DNA from: an uncultured Eubacteriales bacterium
GTDB taxonomy: Bacteria; Bacillota; Clostridia; Christensenellales; Aristaeellaceae
Length of the DNA stretch: 64,000 nt
Direction of reading: 5' to 3'
Assembly: GCA_902781945.1 (NCBI GenBank)
Contig: CACZLE010000004.1
Span: 1-64,000, forward strand
Shown here: in pieces, positions 16,172 through 23,999 of the stretch
How positions within the stretch are numbered: the first letter of the stretch is position 1
How the letters are laid out: every line of letters begins with the position of its first letter
Made by a program: the position numbers and the translations under genes
The notes under the pieces: model-generated
What the model was told of the DNA's origin: nothing
What the model saw: only the letters and a program-made list of their open reading frames with translations
The model's database searches: none

Positions 16172-16738
16172 TTGAAAAGAACTCTTTTTCTTCTGCTGCT
16201 GACGACGATGGCGGCCCTGGCGCTGACGGGCTGCTCCAGCAGCGCCGACACCCAGCCCTCGGTTTCCCCCGGCATGACCACCGCCAGTCCCCTGCTGCCC
16301 AGCAACATCCCCCAGGCCACCGACGGCGGGCTGCTTGGCGACCTGGGTGAAAAGCTGGACGACACGCTGAACGGACGGGACGACGCCCTGACCACCTCAG
16401 AGGACGCCCTCAAGGCTTCCCAGGAGCTGCGGGACGCCGTACAGAAGCTGACGGAGGTGGATACCGCCGTGGCCGTGGCCGTGGGCAATACTGCCCTGGT
16501 GGGCGTAAAACTGGTGGACAGCTATCGCGGCGGCGTGGACGACCGGCTGCAGGGCATGGTGCTGGACCGCGCCCAGGCCATCCATCCGGGCATCGATGAG
16601 ATTGCCGTCACCGCCGATGAAAAGGCCGTGGAGGAGATCACGTCCCTGTACGATATGCTCCGGTCCGGCAGCCCCTATACCACGGTGAAGGCCAACGCCG
16701 ACACCCTGGCCGAGGGCATGGACCTGTACAAAAAGTAA
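16172..16738 (+). CDS. YhcN/YlaJ-type sporulation lipoprotein
   Basis: 188 residues beginning with a lipoprotein signal peptide (KRTLFLLLLTTMAALALTGC, lipobox LTGC). After a Ser/Pro-rich spacer comes an alpha-beta domain with TEVDTAVAVAVGNTALVGVKL and VTADEKAVEEITSLYDML, which matches the YhcN/YlaJ family of forespore or spore-associated lipoproteins. The start is a TTG at 16172, about 9 bases after GAGGAGG, and the ribosome site is buried in a hairpin. A strong terminator follows, so it ends the transcript. Confidence 0.82.
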   Translation: MKRTLFLLLLTTMAALALTGCSSSADTQPSVSPGMTTASPLLPSNIPQATDGGLLGDLGEKLDDTLNGRDDALTTSEDALKASQELRDAVQKLTEVDTAVAVAVGNTALVGVKLVDSYRGGVDDRLQGMVLDRAQAIHPGIDEIAVTADEKAVEEITSLYDMLRSGSPYTTVKANADTLAEGMDLYKK

Positions 16739-16762
16739 ATGGATCGCACGGCGCGGATGCTG

Positions 16763-16788
16763 CGGCGCACACTTTTGTGCGCCGTTTT
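16763..16788 (+). terminator. Intrinsic terminator
   Basis: CGGCGCACA (16763-16771) pairs perfectly with TGTGCGCCG (16776-16784) around CTTT and is followed by TTTT. It lies 25 bases after the YhcN-like stop. Confidence 0.85.
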
Positions 16789-16918
16789 GGCGTGCCCTTT
16801 GGCGGCGTGGCGGCTGGAGGCGGCCTGGATGGCCCAGGAATTTTTTTCCATCCTGCCCATAAAAACGAAACCGGCCCTGTGGTATAATAAAAAAACTTCT
16901 CCGCCCCAGGGACGCGGC

Positions 16919-17107
16919 ATGATCGCCCTTTTCCCTGCCCTGGCCCTGGAGGCTGCGCTGTCTGGGATCACGCAATTCCGGGTCCTGATCGTCCTTACGG
17001 GCGTCCTGGCCCAGGCCAGCCTGATCCTGGCTATGAAAAAAACAGGCAGGCGCTCCTGGGCGGCCTGCCTGATCAGCTTGCTTGCGTTTATCGCCTGTAC
17101 GCGATGA
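16919..17107 (+). CDS. Possible 62-residue two-helix membrane protein
   Basis: An ATG-led frame of 62 codons encoding two hydrophobic stretches (MIALFPALALEAAL; FRVLIVLTGVLAQASLILAM) and a basic loop, ending 20 bases inside the 3' end of the convergent SipL-like gene. A TATAAT at 16883-16888 lies upstream but has no good -35, and the ribosome site (CAGGGA) is weak. The 350-base gap between the YhcN terminator and the SipL gene otherwise shows nothing. Doubtful. Confidence 0.25.
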   Translation: MIALFPALALEAALSGITQFRVLIVLTGVLAQASLILAMKKTGRRSWAACLISLLAFIACTR

Positions 17108-18623
17108 TCTCAAGACCCGCGTTCAAGGGCTCCGCCTCCTGTTTGCCTTCCAGTTGCGGATTGAAAGCGGCCAGGCTGTCCGCGGACAGGCGATAGCGCT
17201 TCATCACGTCCCACAGCCGCTCGTCGCCCTGGACGCGGTAGAGGGCCAGCACGGGCTTTTCCGGCGGCGTCTGCTCCTCGGCCACGTCGGTGACGGCAAA
17301 GGCGGGACGGTAGCGCGCCCCGTGGCCCCGGAGGGACAGGATATAGCGGATCTCCGCCCGATCCCCGGCCAGGGCCGCCGCCTCCACCCGGGAGGCATGA
17401 AGCGAAAGGATGTCCTCCTCCGTCAATTCGCCGGAAAACGCCATGCGGGCGGGCTCCTCCGCCGTGAAGGACACGGGGATGTTGCTGTCCTCCGTCATGT
17501 AAATCAGGGTAGAGCGCAGCAGCATATCGGCCTGCAATTTGCCGTTTTGGGCCTTGGCCCCCGCCAGCACGGGCTGGATGAAGGCCGCCAGCACGGTTTC
17601 GATGCGGGGCGCGTCCTCGGGCAGCATGATTTGCAGCCGTCCGCTTTCGGCGGAGTAATCGTTCACATGGCCGGTGCAGAAGGTGACCCGCTCCCCCGAG
17701 GGCATCAGGGCGTGATTTCCCACGCCGAACACGTCGGTGACGACCCGGGCCTGCTGCTCCCGCAGGGCGTCGATATGGGCCCGCAGGCTCACCTCCACCC
17801 GCAGGGTCTGCATGTCCTCGGCGTTTTCCAGGGCGGCGGCCACGTCGGTCACGTCCACCGAGGCGGAAAGCAGCTCCCCCGCCTCGCCGGCAAGGTTCAC
17901 CTGCTGCTCAAAGGGCAGGCTGTGCTGGGTGCACACCAGGGGATGCCCCGGCATGCGGGAGGCGTGGCACACGGTGAGATCCACGGTGCCGGTGACGGTG
18001 GCCAGGCCATCCGCCCCGCCCAGGATATCCTCCACCCGGGCCTCGCCGCTGCCCAGCAGGGCCTCCTCCGCCTGGAGGGCGGGCGAAATCTCAAATTCAC
18101 CCTTGATCAAGCCCTGGGCGTCCCCGCTGCCCACGGCGCGCTGGAGAGAAACGGCCTCGGAGAGCACCTGAGCGTCCCCGTCCTCCAGGCTGGTGACCAC
18201 GCTGATCTCCTGCTCCCGCACGCCCTCGGCGGATACGTTCAGTTCGGCCTTCATCAGGATGCGCCCGTTGAACACCCGTGCGGTGACGGCTGTGATCTCG
18301 CACACCGGCTCATACACGGCACCGGCGTCCTGGGCGGGCGCGGCAAGGGAGCGGCTGAAATCCCGGCTTTCCTCCACGCTGCGCACCCGGGTCAGATCGC
18401 CCTGGGAATAGAGGGCCCGGAAGGCCACCCGCCCGCTGACGTTGACCCGGTCCCCCACGGTCTCCGCCGTCAGCGGCAGGGCCTGGGCCTCGGTATAAAA
18501 CAAAAGCACCTCGTCCCGAAGGCCGCCGGGCAGCGCGGCCTCCGCCTCCACGGACGCCTGCTGGGGCTGGGCCCGCAGCCTGCCGGACGCCTTGATGGTT
18601 TCTCGTTTCATGGGCACGTTCAT
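17088..18623 (-). CDS. SipL-like SPOCS (DUF3794) and LysM protein
   Basis: 511 residues with three consecutive SPOCS/DUF3794 modules (about residues 40-140, 180-280 and 320-420, each with a V.G.V.......Y pattern such as VNVSGRVAFRALYSQGD), then a LysM domain near the end (YRVQGDERLWDVMKRYRLSADSLAAFN). This order and length match SipL, the Clostridial coat-assembly protein that binds SpoIVA through LysM. The start at 18623 has AAAGGGGGA upstream. It is transcribed alone, divergent from the methyltransferase gene. I see no sigma-E-type promoter that I can call with confidence. Confidence 0.88.
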   Translation of the reverse strand: MNVPMKRETIKASGRLRAQPQQASVEAEAALPGGLRDEVLLFYTEAQALPLTAETVGDRVNVSGRVAFRALYSQGDLTRVRSVEESRDFSRSLAAPAQDAGAVYEPVCEITAVTARVFNGRILMKAELNVSAEGVREQEISVVTSLEDGDAQVLSEAVSLQRAVGSGDAQGLIKGEFEISPALQAEEALLGSGEARVEDILGGADGLATVTGTVDLTVCHASRMPGHPLVCTQHSLPFEQQVNLAGEAGELLSASVDVTDVAAALENAEDMQTLRVEVSLRAHIDALREQQARVVTDVFGVGNHALMPSGERVTFCTGHVNDYSAESGRLQIMLPEDAPRIETVLAAFIQPVLAGAKAQNGKLQADMLLRSTLIYMTEDSNIPVSFTAEEPARMAFSGELTEEDILSLHASRVEAAALAGDRAEIRYILSLRGHGARYRPAFAVTDVAEEQTPPEKPVLALYRVQGDERLWDVMKRYRLSADSLAAFNPQLEGKQEAEPLNAGLEIIAYRR

Positions 18624-18705
18624 CGCCTGATTCCCCCTTTGATTTCTGCCCTATGCTATGTGCCGAAAGTACAGGATATACCCTTGTTTTTCTTTTTTAC
18701 GCCGC

Positions 18706-18734
18706 TTGATAATCGGGCGCAACTGTGCTATACT
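18706..18734 (+). promoter_or_regulatory. Promoter for methyltransferase gene
   Basis: TTGATA (18706-18711), a 17-base spacer, then TATACT (18729-18734), 36 bases before the ATG. Confidence 0.7.
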
Positions 18735-18769
18735 GGGGACAGCGGCAGATGATGCATAGAGAGGTTGTT

Positions 18770-19750
18770 ATGCTGTACGCCTATCAGTTGTGCGCGCAAA
18801 CCAATGCGCGCTATCAGGATTCCCTGGTTTCACTGTCTCAAAAGGAAATGCGGTGCATGCTGCACGCCTGCGGCATCGCGGCGGATATGGAAGCGCGGAG
18901 GATGGGCGGCGCCCCTTTTTTGTGTTTTGAGGCCCCCGCGCTGACCCCTGCCCAGCGGGCCTTCCTGGCCGGGCATTCCGCCGTGTATATGCAGTGCGCG
19001 CTGGAGGGCGAATTGCTGCGTCCCCTGCCCCCCGCAAGGGAGCCCGCGCTGCCCCAGGGCATGCCGGAGATCCTCAAGTACAAAGGCAAGACCAACACCC
19101 TCTTTACCCAGATGCTGATCAACCTGGCATTGTCCGCGGGCGGGCAATGGAACAATCCGTCCCCCCGCGTCCTGGACCCCATCTGCGGCCACGGCACCAC
19201 GCTTTTCTGCGCCCTGGGCCGGGAGATGGACAGCACAGGCATCGACAGCGACAAAAAAAGCATCCAGGAAGGCGTCGCCTACGCCCAGAAATGGCTGCAA
19301 TATCACCGCGTCAAGCACAGCGTGCAGCGCGGCAGCCTGACGCTGCCGGTAGGAAAAAGCGCGCCCTGCGTGAACCTCCGGGTACAGGACAGGGAATTGA
19401 AAATGATCCTGGCGGATACCCGGGACACGGCGCACTTGACCCGCAAAACGCCCGCCCATGCGCTGGTGGCCGATCTGCCCTACGGCGTGCAGCACGCGCC
19501 CCGGGAAAACGGGCGCATGAGCGACCTGGAAACCCTGCTGCGGGAGGCGCTGCCCGCCTGGCGGGAGGCCCTCGCCCCCGGCTGCGCCGCAGCCATCGCC
19601 TTTAACCGCTACACCCTCAAACGCGACACCCTGGCCCGACTGGCGGAGGCCGCCGGTTTTCAATTGCCGGACGGCCCGGACTACGCCGATTTTTCCCATT
19701 GGGTCGAGCAGGCCATCCAGCGGGATGTGCTGGTGGCCCGGCGTCCCTGA
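18770..19750 (+). CDS. TRM11-like SAM-dependent RNA methyltransferase
   Basis: 326 residues. The C-terminal two thirds form a Rossmann methyltransferase with the SAM loop DPICGHGTT (about residue 138) and a catalytic ADLPYG motif (about residue 242), corresponding to the (D/N)PPY of amino-methyltransferases and closest to the UPF0020/TRM11 tRNA-guanine family. The N-terminal ~100 residues replace the usual THUMP domain with a short divergent segment. The ATG at 18770 follows AGAGAGGTT; a 15-codon longer frame begins inside the promoter. It precedes rho by 42 bases. The substrate RNA is not known. Confidence 0.78.
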   Translation: MLYAYQLCAQTNARYQDSLVSLSQKEMRCMLHACGIAADMEARRMGGAPFLCFEAPALTPAQRAFLAGHSAVYMQCALEGELLRPLPPAREPALPQGMPEILKYKGKTNTLFTQMLINLALSAGGQWNNPSPRVLDPICGHGTTLFCALGREMDSTGIDSDKKSIQEGVAYAQKWLQYHRVKHSVQRGSLTLPVGKSAPCVNLRVQDRELKMILADTRDTAHLTRKTPAHALVADLPYGVQHAPRENGRMSDLETLLREALPAWREALAPGCAAAIAFNRYTLKRDTLARLAEAAGFQLPDGPDYADFSHWVEQAIQRDVLVARRP

Positions 19751-19792
19751 GCACTGCGCCCATCTAACCATTATTTTAGGAGGATTAAACCG

Positions 19793-21601
19793 TTGTATAG
19801 CAAGGAAGCATTAGAAGCCATGACCGTTGTTGAACTGCGTCAGGTCGCCCGGGAGAACGGCGTGAAGCTCAGCGCCGGGATCTCCAAGCAGGGGATCGTG
19901 GAACGGCTGTGCGATGCGCTGGTGAAGGAAGAAGAAACCGCTGCTTCCGCCCCCGCCCCCGCGCCTGCCGCCGCACCCGCCCACCGCATGGCTTCTATTA
20001 TTTCTGACGATGAGGATACCCCTGTGCTGACGCCCAACGCGCCTTTTATGCGTCCGTCCTCCGATCAGCCCGCGCCCCGGCCCGCCGCCCCGGCGCCCGC
20101 CGCGCCCGCTGCCGCCCGCGGCAACGTGCCCGGCACCAACAAGCCCGCCTTTACCCTGGAGGGCGCCCGGGCCTGGCACAATCCCCGCACCTATCAGCAG
20201 CAGAGCGGCAGCTCCTATGCCCAGCGCCCCGCTGCGGGATATGGCGCTCAGCAGCGGCCTGCCCAGCCCCTGCCCTACGGGCAGCAGCGAGTGCCCCAGC
20301 GTCCCGCGCCCACCGTGTCCCGGTTCGGCCCGGACGCCGTGCAAACCAGTGAGGAGCCCGTTGAGGTCCCCCAGGAGACCCGGCCCCACTATACCGCCCC
20401 TTATCCCGCCGAAAATCGCCCCGCCCCGGCCTATAACGCCGGTTATCAGAACGATTACCGCCGCCGGGAGCCCGCCTCCGGCTCCGCCATGGCCCTGCCC
20501 GATCTGTTGGCCAGCGGAGAAGTGATGGACGACGCGGGCGTGCTGGAGGTGCAGAGCGAGGGCTACGGCTATCTGCGCACCGGCAACTATCTGCCCGGGC
20601 GCAACGACATTTACGTATCCCCCGCCCAGATCCGCCGCTTCCATCTGCGCACCGGCGATCGGGTGAGCGGCAAGGTGCGGCCTCGCCGGGAAAACGAGAC
20701 CCACGCCATGCTGCTGTATGTAACGGATGTCAACGGCGTGGACGCCGAGGACGTCAAGGAGCCAGTGATTTTTGACACCCTGACGCCGGTTTACCCCGCC
20801 AAGCAGATCCTTTTGTCCAAGAAAGCGCCGGATAACAAGATCCTGCGCGCCATCGACCTTTTGTGCCCCATCGGCTTTGGCCAGCGCGCCCTGATCACCG
20901 CGCCCTCCCGCAGCGGCAAAACGGCGCTGATCACCGCCATCGCCGATTCCATCCATGCCCAGTATCCCGAAGCGGAGCTGCTGTGCCTGATGCTGGGCGA
21001 GCGCCCCGAGGACATCACCATCGCCCGGGATACCGCGCCCGGCGAAGTGATCTATGCCGGGTTTGACGAGCCCATGGAGAACCACACCCGCATCGCCGAA
21101 CTGACCCTGGAGCGGGCTCAGCGCCTGGCGGAGCAGAAAAAGGACGTGGTGCTGCTGGTGGACAGCCTGACCGCCCTGTGCCGGGCATACAGCGACTGCG
21201 CGCCCCAGAACGTGCGCATCCTGTCTGGCGGGCTGGCAGCGGGTTCCATGGCCAAGCCCAAGAAGCTGTTCGGCTCCGCCCGCGCCCTGCGGGAAGGCGG
21301 CAGCCTGACCATCATCGCCATCATGCTCTCCGATACCGGCATCCCGCTGGATCAGGCCATCGAAAAGGAATTCCGCGGCACGGCCAACATGGAGCTCTAT
21401 CTGGAGGCCGCTGACCGCATCGACTATGTGAACAGCGGCACCCGCAACGCCGGTTCCATGCTGTCCCCCGAGGCCCTGGCCGTGGCGGAGAAGCTCCACG
21501 CCCAGGCTGTGGAAAAGGGCAACGAGGAATTTGGCAATTACCTGCGCGGGCTGATGGAAGAGACCAAGAACAACGCCGAGCTGGTTCAGAAGCTGGATTG
21601 A
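19793..21601 (+). CDS. rho: Transcription termination factor Rho with long disordered region
   Basis: 602 residues, against about 420 in E. coli. Residues 1-48 are the Rho_N helical domain. Residues about 50-235 are a low-complexity Ala/Pro/Arg/Gln/Tyr-rich region. Residues about 240-315 are the cold-shock RNA-binding domain (SEGYGYLRTGNYLPG). The remainder is the RecA-like helicase with APSRSGKTA (Walker A, canonically APPKAGKT), LLVDSLTAL (Walker B) and the SGGLAAGSMAKPKKLFGSAR loop. The start is TTG at 19793, 9 bases after AGGAGG. It ends transcription at Rho-dependent sites; bulky inserts of this kind are known in other phyla's Rho proteins. Confidence 0.93.
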   Translation: MYSKEALEAMTVVELRQVARENGVKLSAGISKQGIVERLCDALVKEEETAASAPAPAPAAAPAHRMASIISDDEDTPVLTPNAPFMRPSSDQPAPRPAAPAPAAPAAARGNVPGTNKPAFTLEGARAWHNPRTYQQQSGSSYAQRPAAGYGAQQRPAQPLPYGQQRVPQRPAPTVSRFGPDAVQTSEEPVEVPQETRPHYTAPYPAENRPAPAYNAGYQNDYRRREPASGSAMALPDLLASGEVMDDAGVLEVQSEGYGYLRTGNYLPGRNDIYVSPAQIRRFHLRTGDRVSGKVRPRRENETHAMLLYVTDVNGVDAEDVKEPVIFDTLTPVYPAKQILLSKKAPDNKILRAIDLLCPIGFGQRALITAPSRSGKTALITAIADSIHAQYPEAELLCLMLGERPEDITIARDTAPGEVIYAGFDEPMENHTRIAELTLERAQRLAEQKKDVVLLVDSLTALCRAYSDCAPQNVRILSGGLAAGSMAKPKKLFGSARALREGGSLTIIAIMLSDTGIPLDQAIEKEFRGTANMELYLEAADRIDYVNSGTRNAGSMLSPEALAVAEKLHAQAVEKGNEEFGNYLRGLMEETKNNAELVQKLD

Positions 21602-22548
21602 TCCCTCTGAAAGACGCAGACCGCCCAGCCCAGGTTATCGGCGCTGACCTCACAGGACGCGTCCGGAGGAATGTCAAAGCTGACATCCTCCTCCATGGGC
21701 TGGCACAGCGCCCAGATTTCAGCGCCCTCCGGCGTTTGGAGGCGCAGCGCGCCATAGGCATGGAGGGCTTGCACATATTCCTCCAGGCACCAATCCGCCG
21801 CGTGCAGCATCAGCGCGTGCAGTCGGCCCACATAGCGCCAATGCAGCGCTTCGTTATCAATGCCTGTCAGGGCGGCTTTTTCCGGCGGATAACGGCGGAT
21901 AAAACCATAGCGCCAGCCATGCTCCAGCAGCCAGCGGCCATCCGCCGTGCGGGCCATAGGATCGGCGTATGACCAATCCTGGAGCCCATCCAGGCGAAGA
22001 TCGAAACAGGTGGCCAGCTGATGCTCGCTGCCGCCGCTGTCCGGGATCTCCTGGGTGGCTTTTCGCAGGGCCTCAACCACCGGCAGGGTGGACTGATAGG
22101 CCGAAAAGGCGGCCTTTTGCAGGGCGGCCTGCTCGCCGGGCGAGCGCATGCCCGCCATGATCCAGGTGGACAGCAAGGGATTCTGGCCGGTCAGATCGCA
22201 CAGGGCGTAGATGGTTTCCTCCGACAGGCTCACATGGGCCGCCGCGGGAATATACAGTCCCACCAGGCTGCGCACGTCCCGGGCTTGCTGCGCGGGATAA
22301 TCGGCGGGCAGCGGGTTTTGCGGGCTCACATAGAGCAAATTGCCCTGGTAAAGCGTTTCCCGGCTGAAGGACAGCCTTTCCCCTGTCGGGGGCAGTTCCC
22401 CCGCGGTGAGCGTATATCCCTCCCGGCTTGGCAGCGTCATGACGGCCTGGGTCGGAAGGGCCGTCTCCATCGTCAGGTGGCCCGCGGCCAGCATCAGCCC
22501 CAGCGCTGCCAGGGCCAGATACAAGGGAATTCGATTTTTCGCATTCAT
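21586..22548 (-). CDS. VanY/DacY-type D,D-carboxypeptidase (M15)
   Basis: 320 residues with an N-terminal signal anchor (IPLYLALAALGLMLAAGHL). The C-terminal half has the M15B zinc site: GGSEHQLATCFDLRL (His and Asp ligands), WLLEHGWRYGFIRRYP, and EALHWRYVG with the catalytic Glu and third ligand His. It would trim the terminal D-Ala of peptidoglycan pentapeptides outside the membrane. The usual SxHxxGxAxD motif is altered (LATCFD instead of LGLAVD), so activity should not be taken for granted. Its last 16 bases overlap the 3' end of rho on the other strand. Confidence 0.8.
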   Translation of the reverse strand: MNAKNRIPLYLALAALGLMLAAGHLTMETALPTQAVMTLPSREGYTLTAGELPPTGERLSFSRETLYQGNLLYVSPQNPLPADYPAQQARDVRSLVGLYIPAAAHVSLSEETIYALCDLTGQNPLLSTWIMAGMRSPGEQAALQKAAFSAYQSTLPVVEALRKATQEIPDSGGSEHQLATCFDLRLDGLQDWSYADPMARTADGRWLLEHGWRYGFIRRYPPEKAALTGIDNEALHWRYVGRLHALMLHAADWCLEEYVQALHAYGALRLQTPEGAEIWALCQPMEEDVSFDIPPDASCEVSADNLGWAVCVFQRDQSSF

Positions 22549-22631
22549 ATGGCGTCTCCCCCTTTTTTACGGTCATAGTCTGCGCAGAAACGCAGAAAGC
22601 ATACATCCCGCATACAAGGAGGTACAAATCT

Positions 22632-23678
22632 GTGAGCATTTCCCTTTCCGCCTTCGGCAAGACCGAGGATGGCCGCGTGGCCACCCTGTACACCCTGACC
22701 AATAAATCCGGCGCGTCCATCAGCCTGTGCGACTTTGGCGCCCGGGTGGTGTCCATCTGCGTGCCTGACCGGGACGGCAAGCTGGCGGACGTCTGCATCG
22801 GCTTTGACGACGTGGCCCGCTATGCCGCCAAGGGCGGTCCCTCCGTGGGCGCCAGCATTGGCCGGGTGGGCAACCGCATCGGCGGGGCCCGCTTTACCCT
22901 GAACGGCATCGAATACCGCGTGCCCGCCAATGACGGCGTCAACAGCCTGCATGGCGGCGAGGGCTTCCACACCCGCTGGTGGATGGCCGAATGCCATGAG
23001 GGCGACGAGGCGGACATGGTCAATTTCCATTATGTCAGCGCCGACGGCGAGGAAGGCTATCCCGGCAAAATGGACGTGGAGGTCACCTACGCCTGGACGG
23101 ACAAGAACGAAATGTGCATCACCTATCACGCCGTCAGCGACGAGGATACCCTGTGCAACCTGACCAACCACGCCTACTTTAACCTGAGCGGCGAAGAAAA
23201 CGTGCTGGATCACGAATTGCAGATCAACGCCAGCCTGATCACCGCCACGGACGAGGGATTGATCCCCACCGGCGAAGAGCTGGACGTCACCGGCCTGCCC
23301 GTGGACTTCCGCAAGCCTCTGCGCCTTCGGGACGGCATGGCCCGGGCCGCGGAATATCCCCTGATGGTGGTCAAGAACGGGTATGACTTCAACTTCCGGG
23401 TGGACGGCGAAGGCATGCGCGTGCACGCCATCCTGCATGCTCCCGCCAGCGGACGCGTGATGCACGTATGCTCCACCGAGCCCTGCGTGCAGCTCTACAC
23501 CGGCCAGCACTTCAACACAGAGGGCCACGGCGGCAAACATTATTCCTCCATGGCCGGTCTGGCTCTGGAGACCCAGCATCATCCCGACGCCATCCATCAT
23601 GACAGCTTCCCCAGCGTGGTGCTGAAGGCCGGCGAGGAATTCACTTCCCAGACGGTGTACAGCTTCGGGGTGGAATAA
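22632..23678 (+). CDS. galM: Aldose 1-epimerase (galactose mutarotase)
   Basis: 348 residues, normal for GalM, which interconverts alpha and beta anomers of galactose and glucose. NSLHGGEGFHTRWW carries the first active-site His, TNHAYFNLSG the second, and LETQHHPDAIH the catalytic Glu. The start is GTG at 22632 with AAGGAGG upstream. The gene stands alone between the divergent VanY gene and a hairpin-rich terminator region. A role with the GH65 or GH120 sugar genes of this window is possible but they are not neighbours. Confidence 0.92.
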   Translation: MSISLSAFGKTEDGRVATLYTLTNKSGASISLCDFGARVVSICVPDRDGKLADVCIGFDDVARYAAKGGPSVGASIGRVGNRIGGARFTLNGIEYRVPANDGVNSLHGGEGFHTRWWMAECHEGDEADMVNFHYVSADGEEGYPGKMDVEVTYAWTDKNEMCITYHAVSDEDTLCNLTNHAYFNLSGEENVLDHELQINASLITATDEGLIPTGEELDVTGLPVDFRKPLRLRDGMARAAEYPLMVVKNGYDFNFRVDGEGMRVHAILHAPASGRVMHVCSTEPCVQLYTGQHFNTEGHGGKHYSSMAGLALETQHHPDAIHHDSFPSVVLKAGEEFTSQTVYSFGVE

Positions 23679-23695
23679 AAAAAGCATAAAAAATT

Positions 23696-23930
23696 GCCGG
23701 GCAAGTTGCCCGGCTCAGCGCATCGGCAAAGCCGATGCTTCCGTGAAAAGTGAAGGATCACTTTTCACGGATTGCAAATTTTCTTGTTCGCCTAACGGCT
23801 CACGGCCAGAAAATTTGAGCGGAATGAAAAATTCTTCCGCGGGGGCAAGCTCCGCTCCAGAATTTTTCTCCTCGGCGACGTGCACGCCGCCGCCTGCGGA
23901 TAAAAAATGAAGGGGCTGCGGCCCCTTCAT
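23696..23930. repeat. Second hairpin array
   Basis: Consecutive perfect inverted repeats: 23696-23714 (palindrome GCCGGGCAAGTTGCCCGGC), 23720-23738 (GCATCGGC, AAA loop), 23741-23770 (13-bp stem CCGTGAAAAGTGA), 23775-23817 (CAAATTTTC), 23826-23868 (GAAAAATTCT) and 23907-23930 (ATGAAGGGGC). No gene is visible in the 316-base gap between galM and the convergent MATE gene. Confidence 0.65.
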
Positions 23931-23970
23931 GCATCCCAGATTTTCAATAATAGGTTTGTCGATCATCTGT

Positions 23971-23999
23971 GCCGGGCAAGTTGCCCGGCTTTCTTTATT
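23971..23999 (+). terminator. Terminator, copy of the GCCGGGCAA palindrome
   Basis: The 19-base palindrome of 23696-23714 is repeated exactly at 23971-23989 and here is followed by TTTCTTTATTT, so it can end the galM transcript just before the MATE stop codon. Confidence 0.7.
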
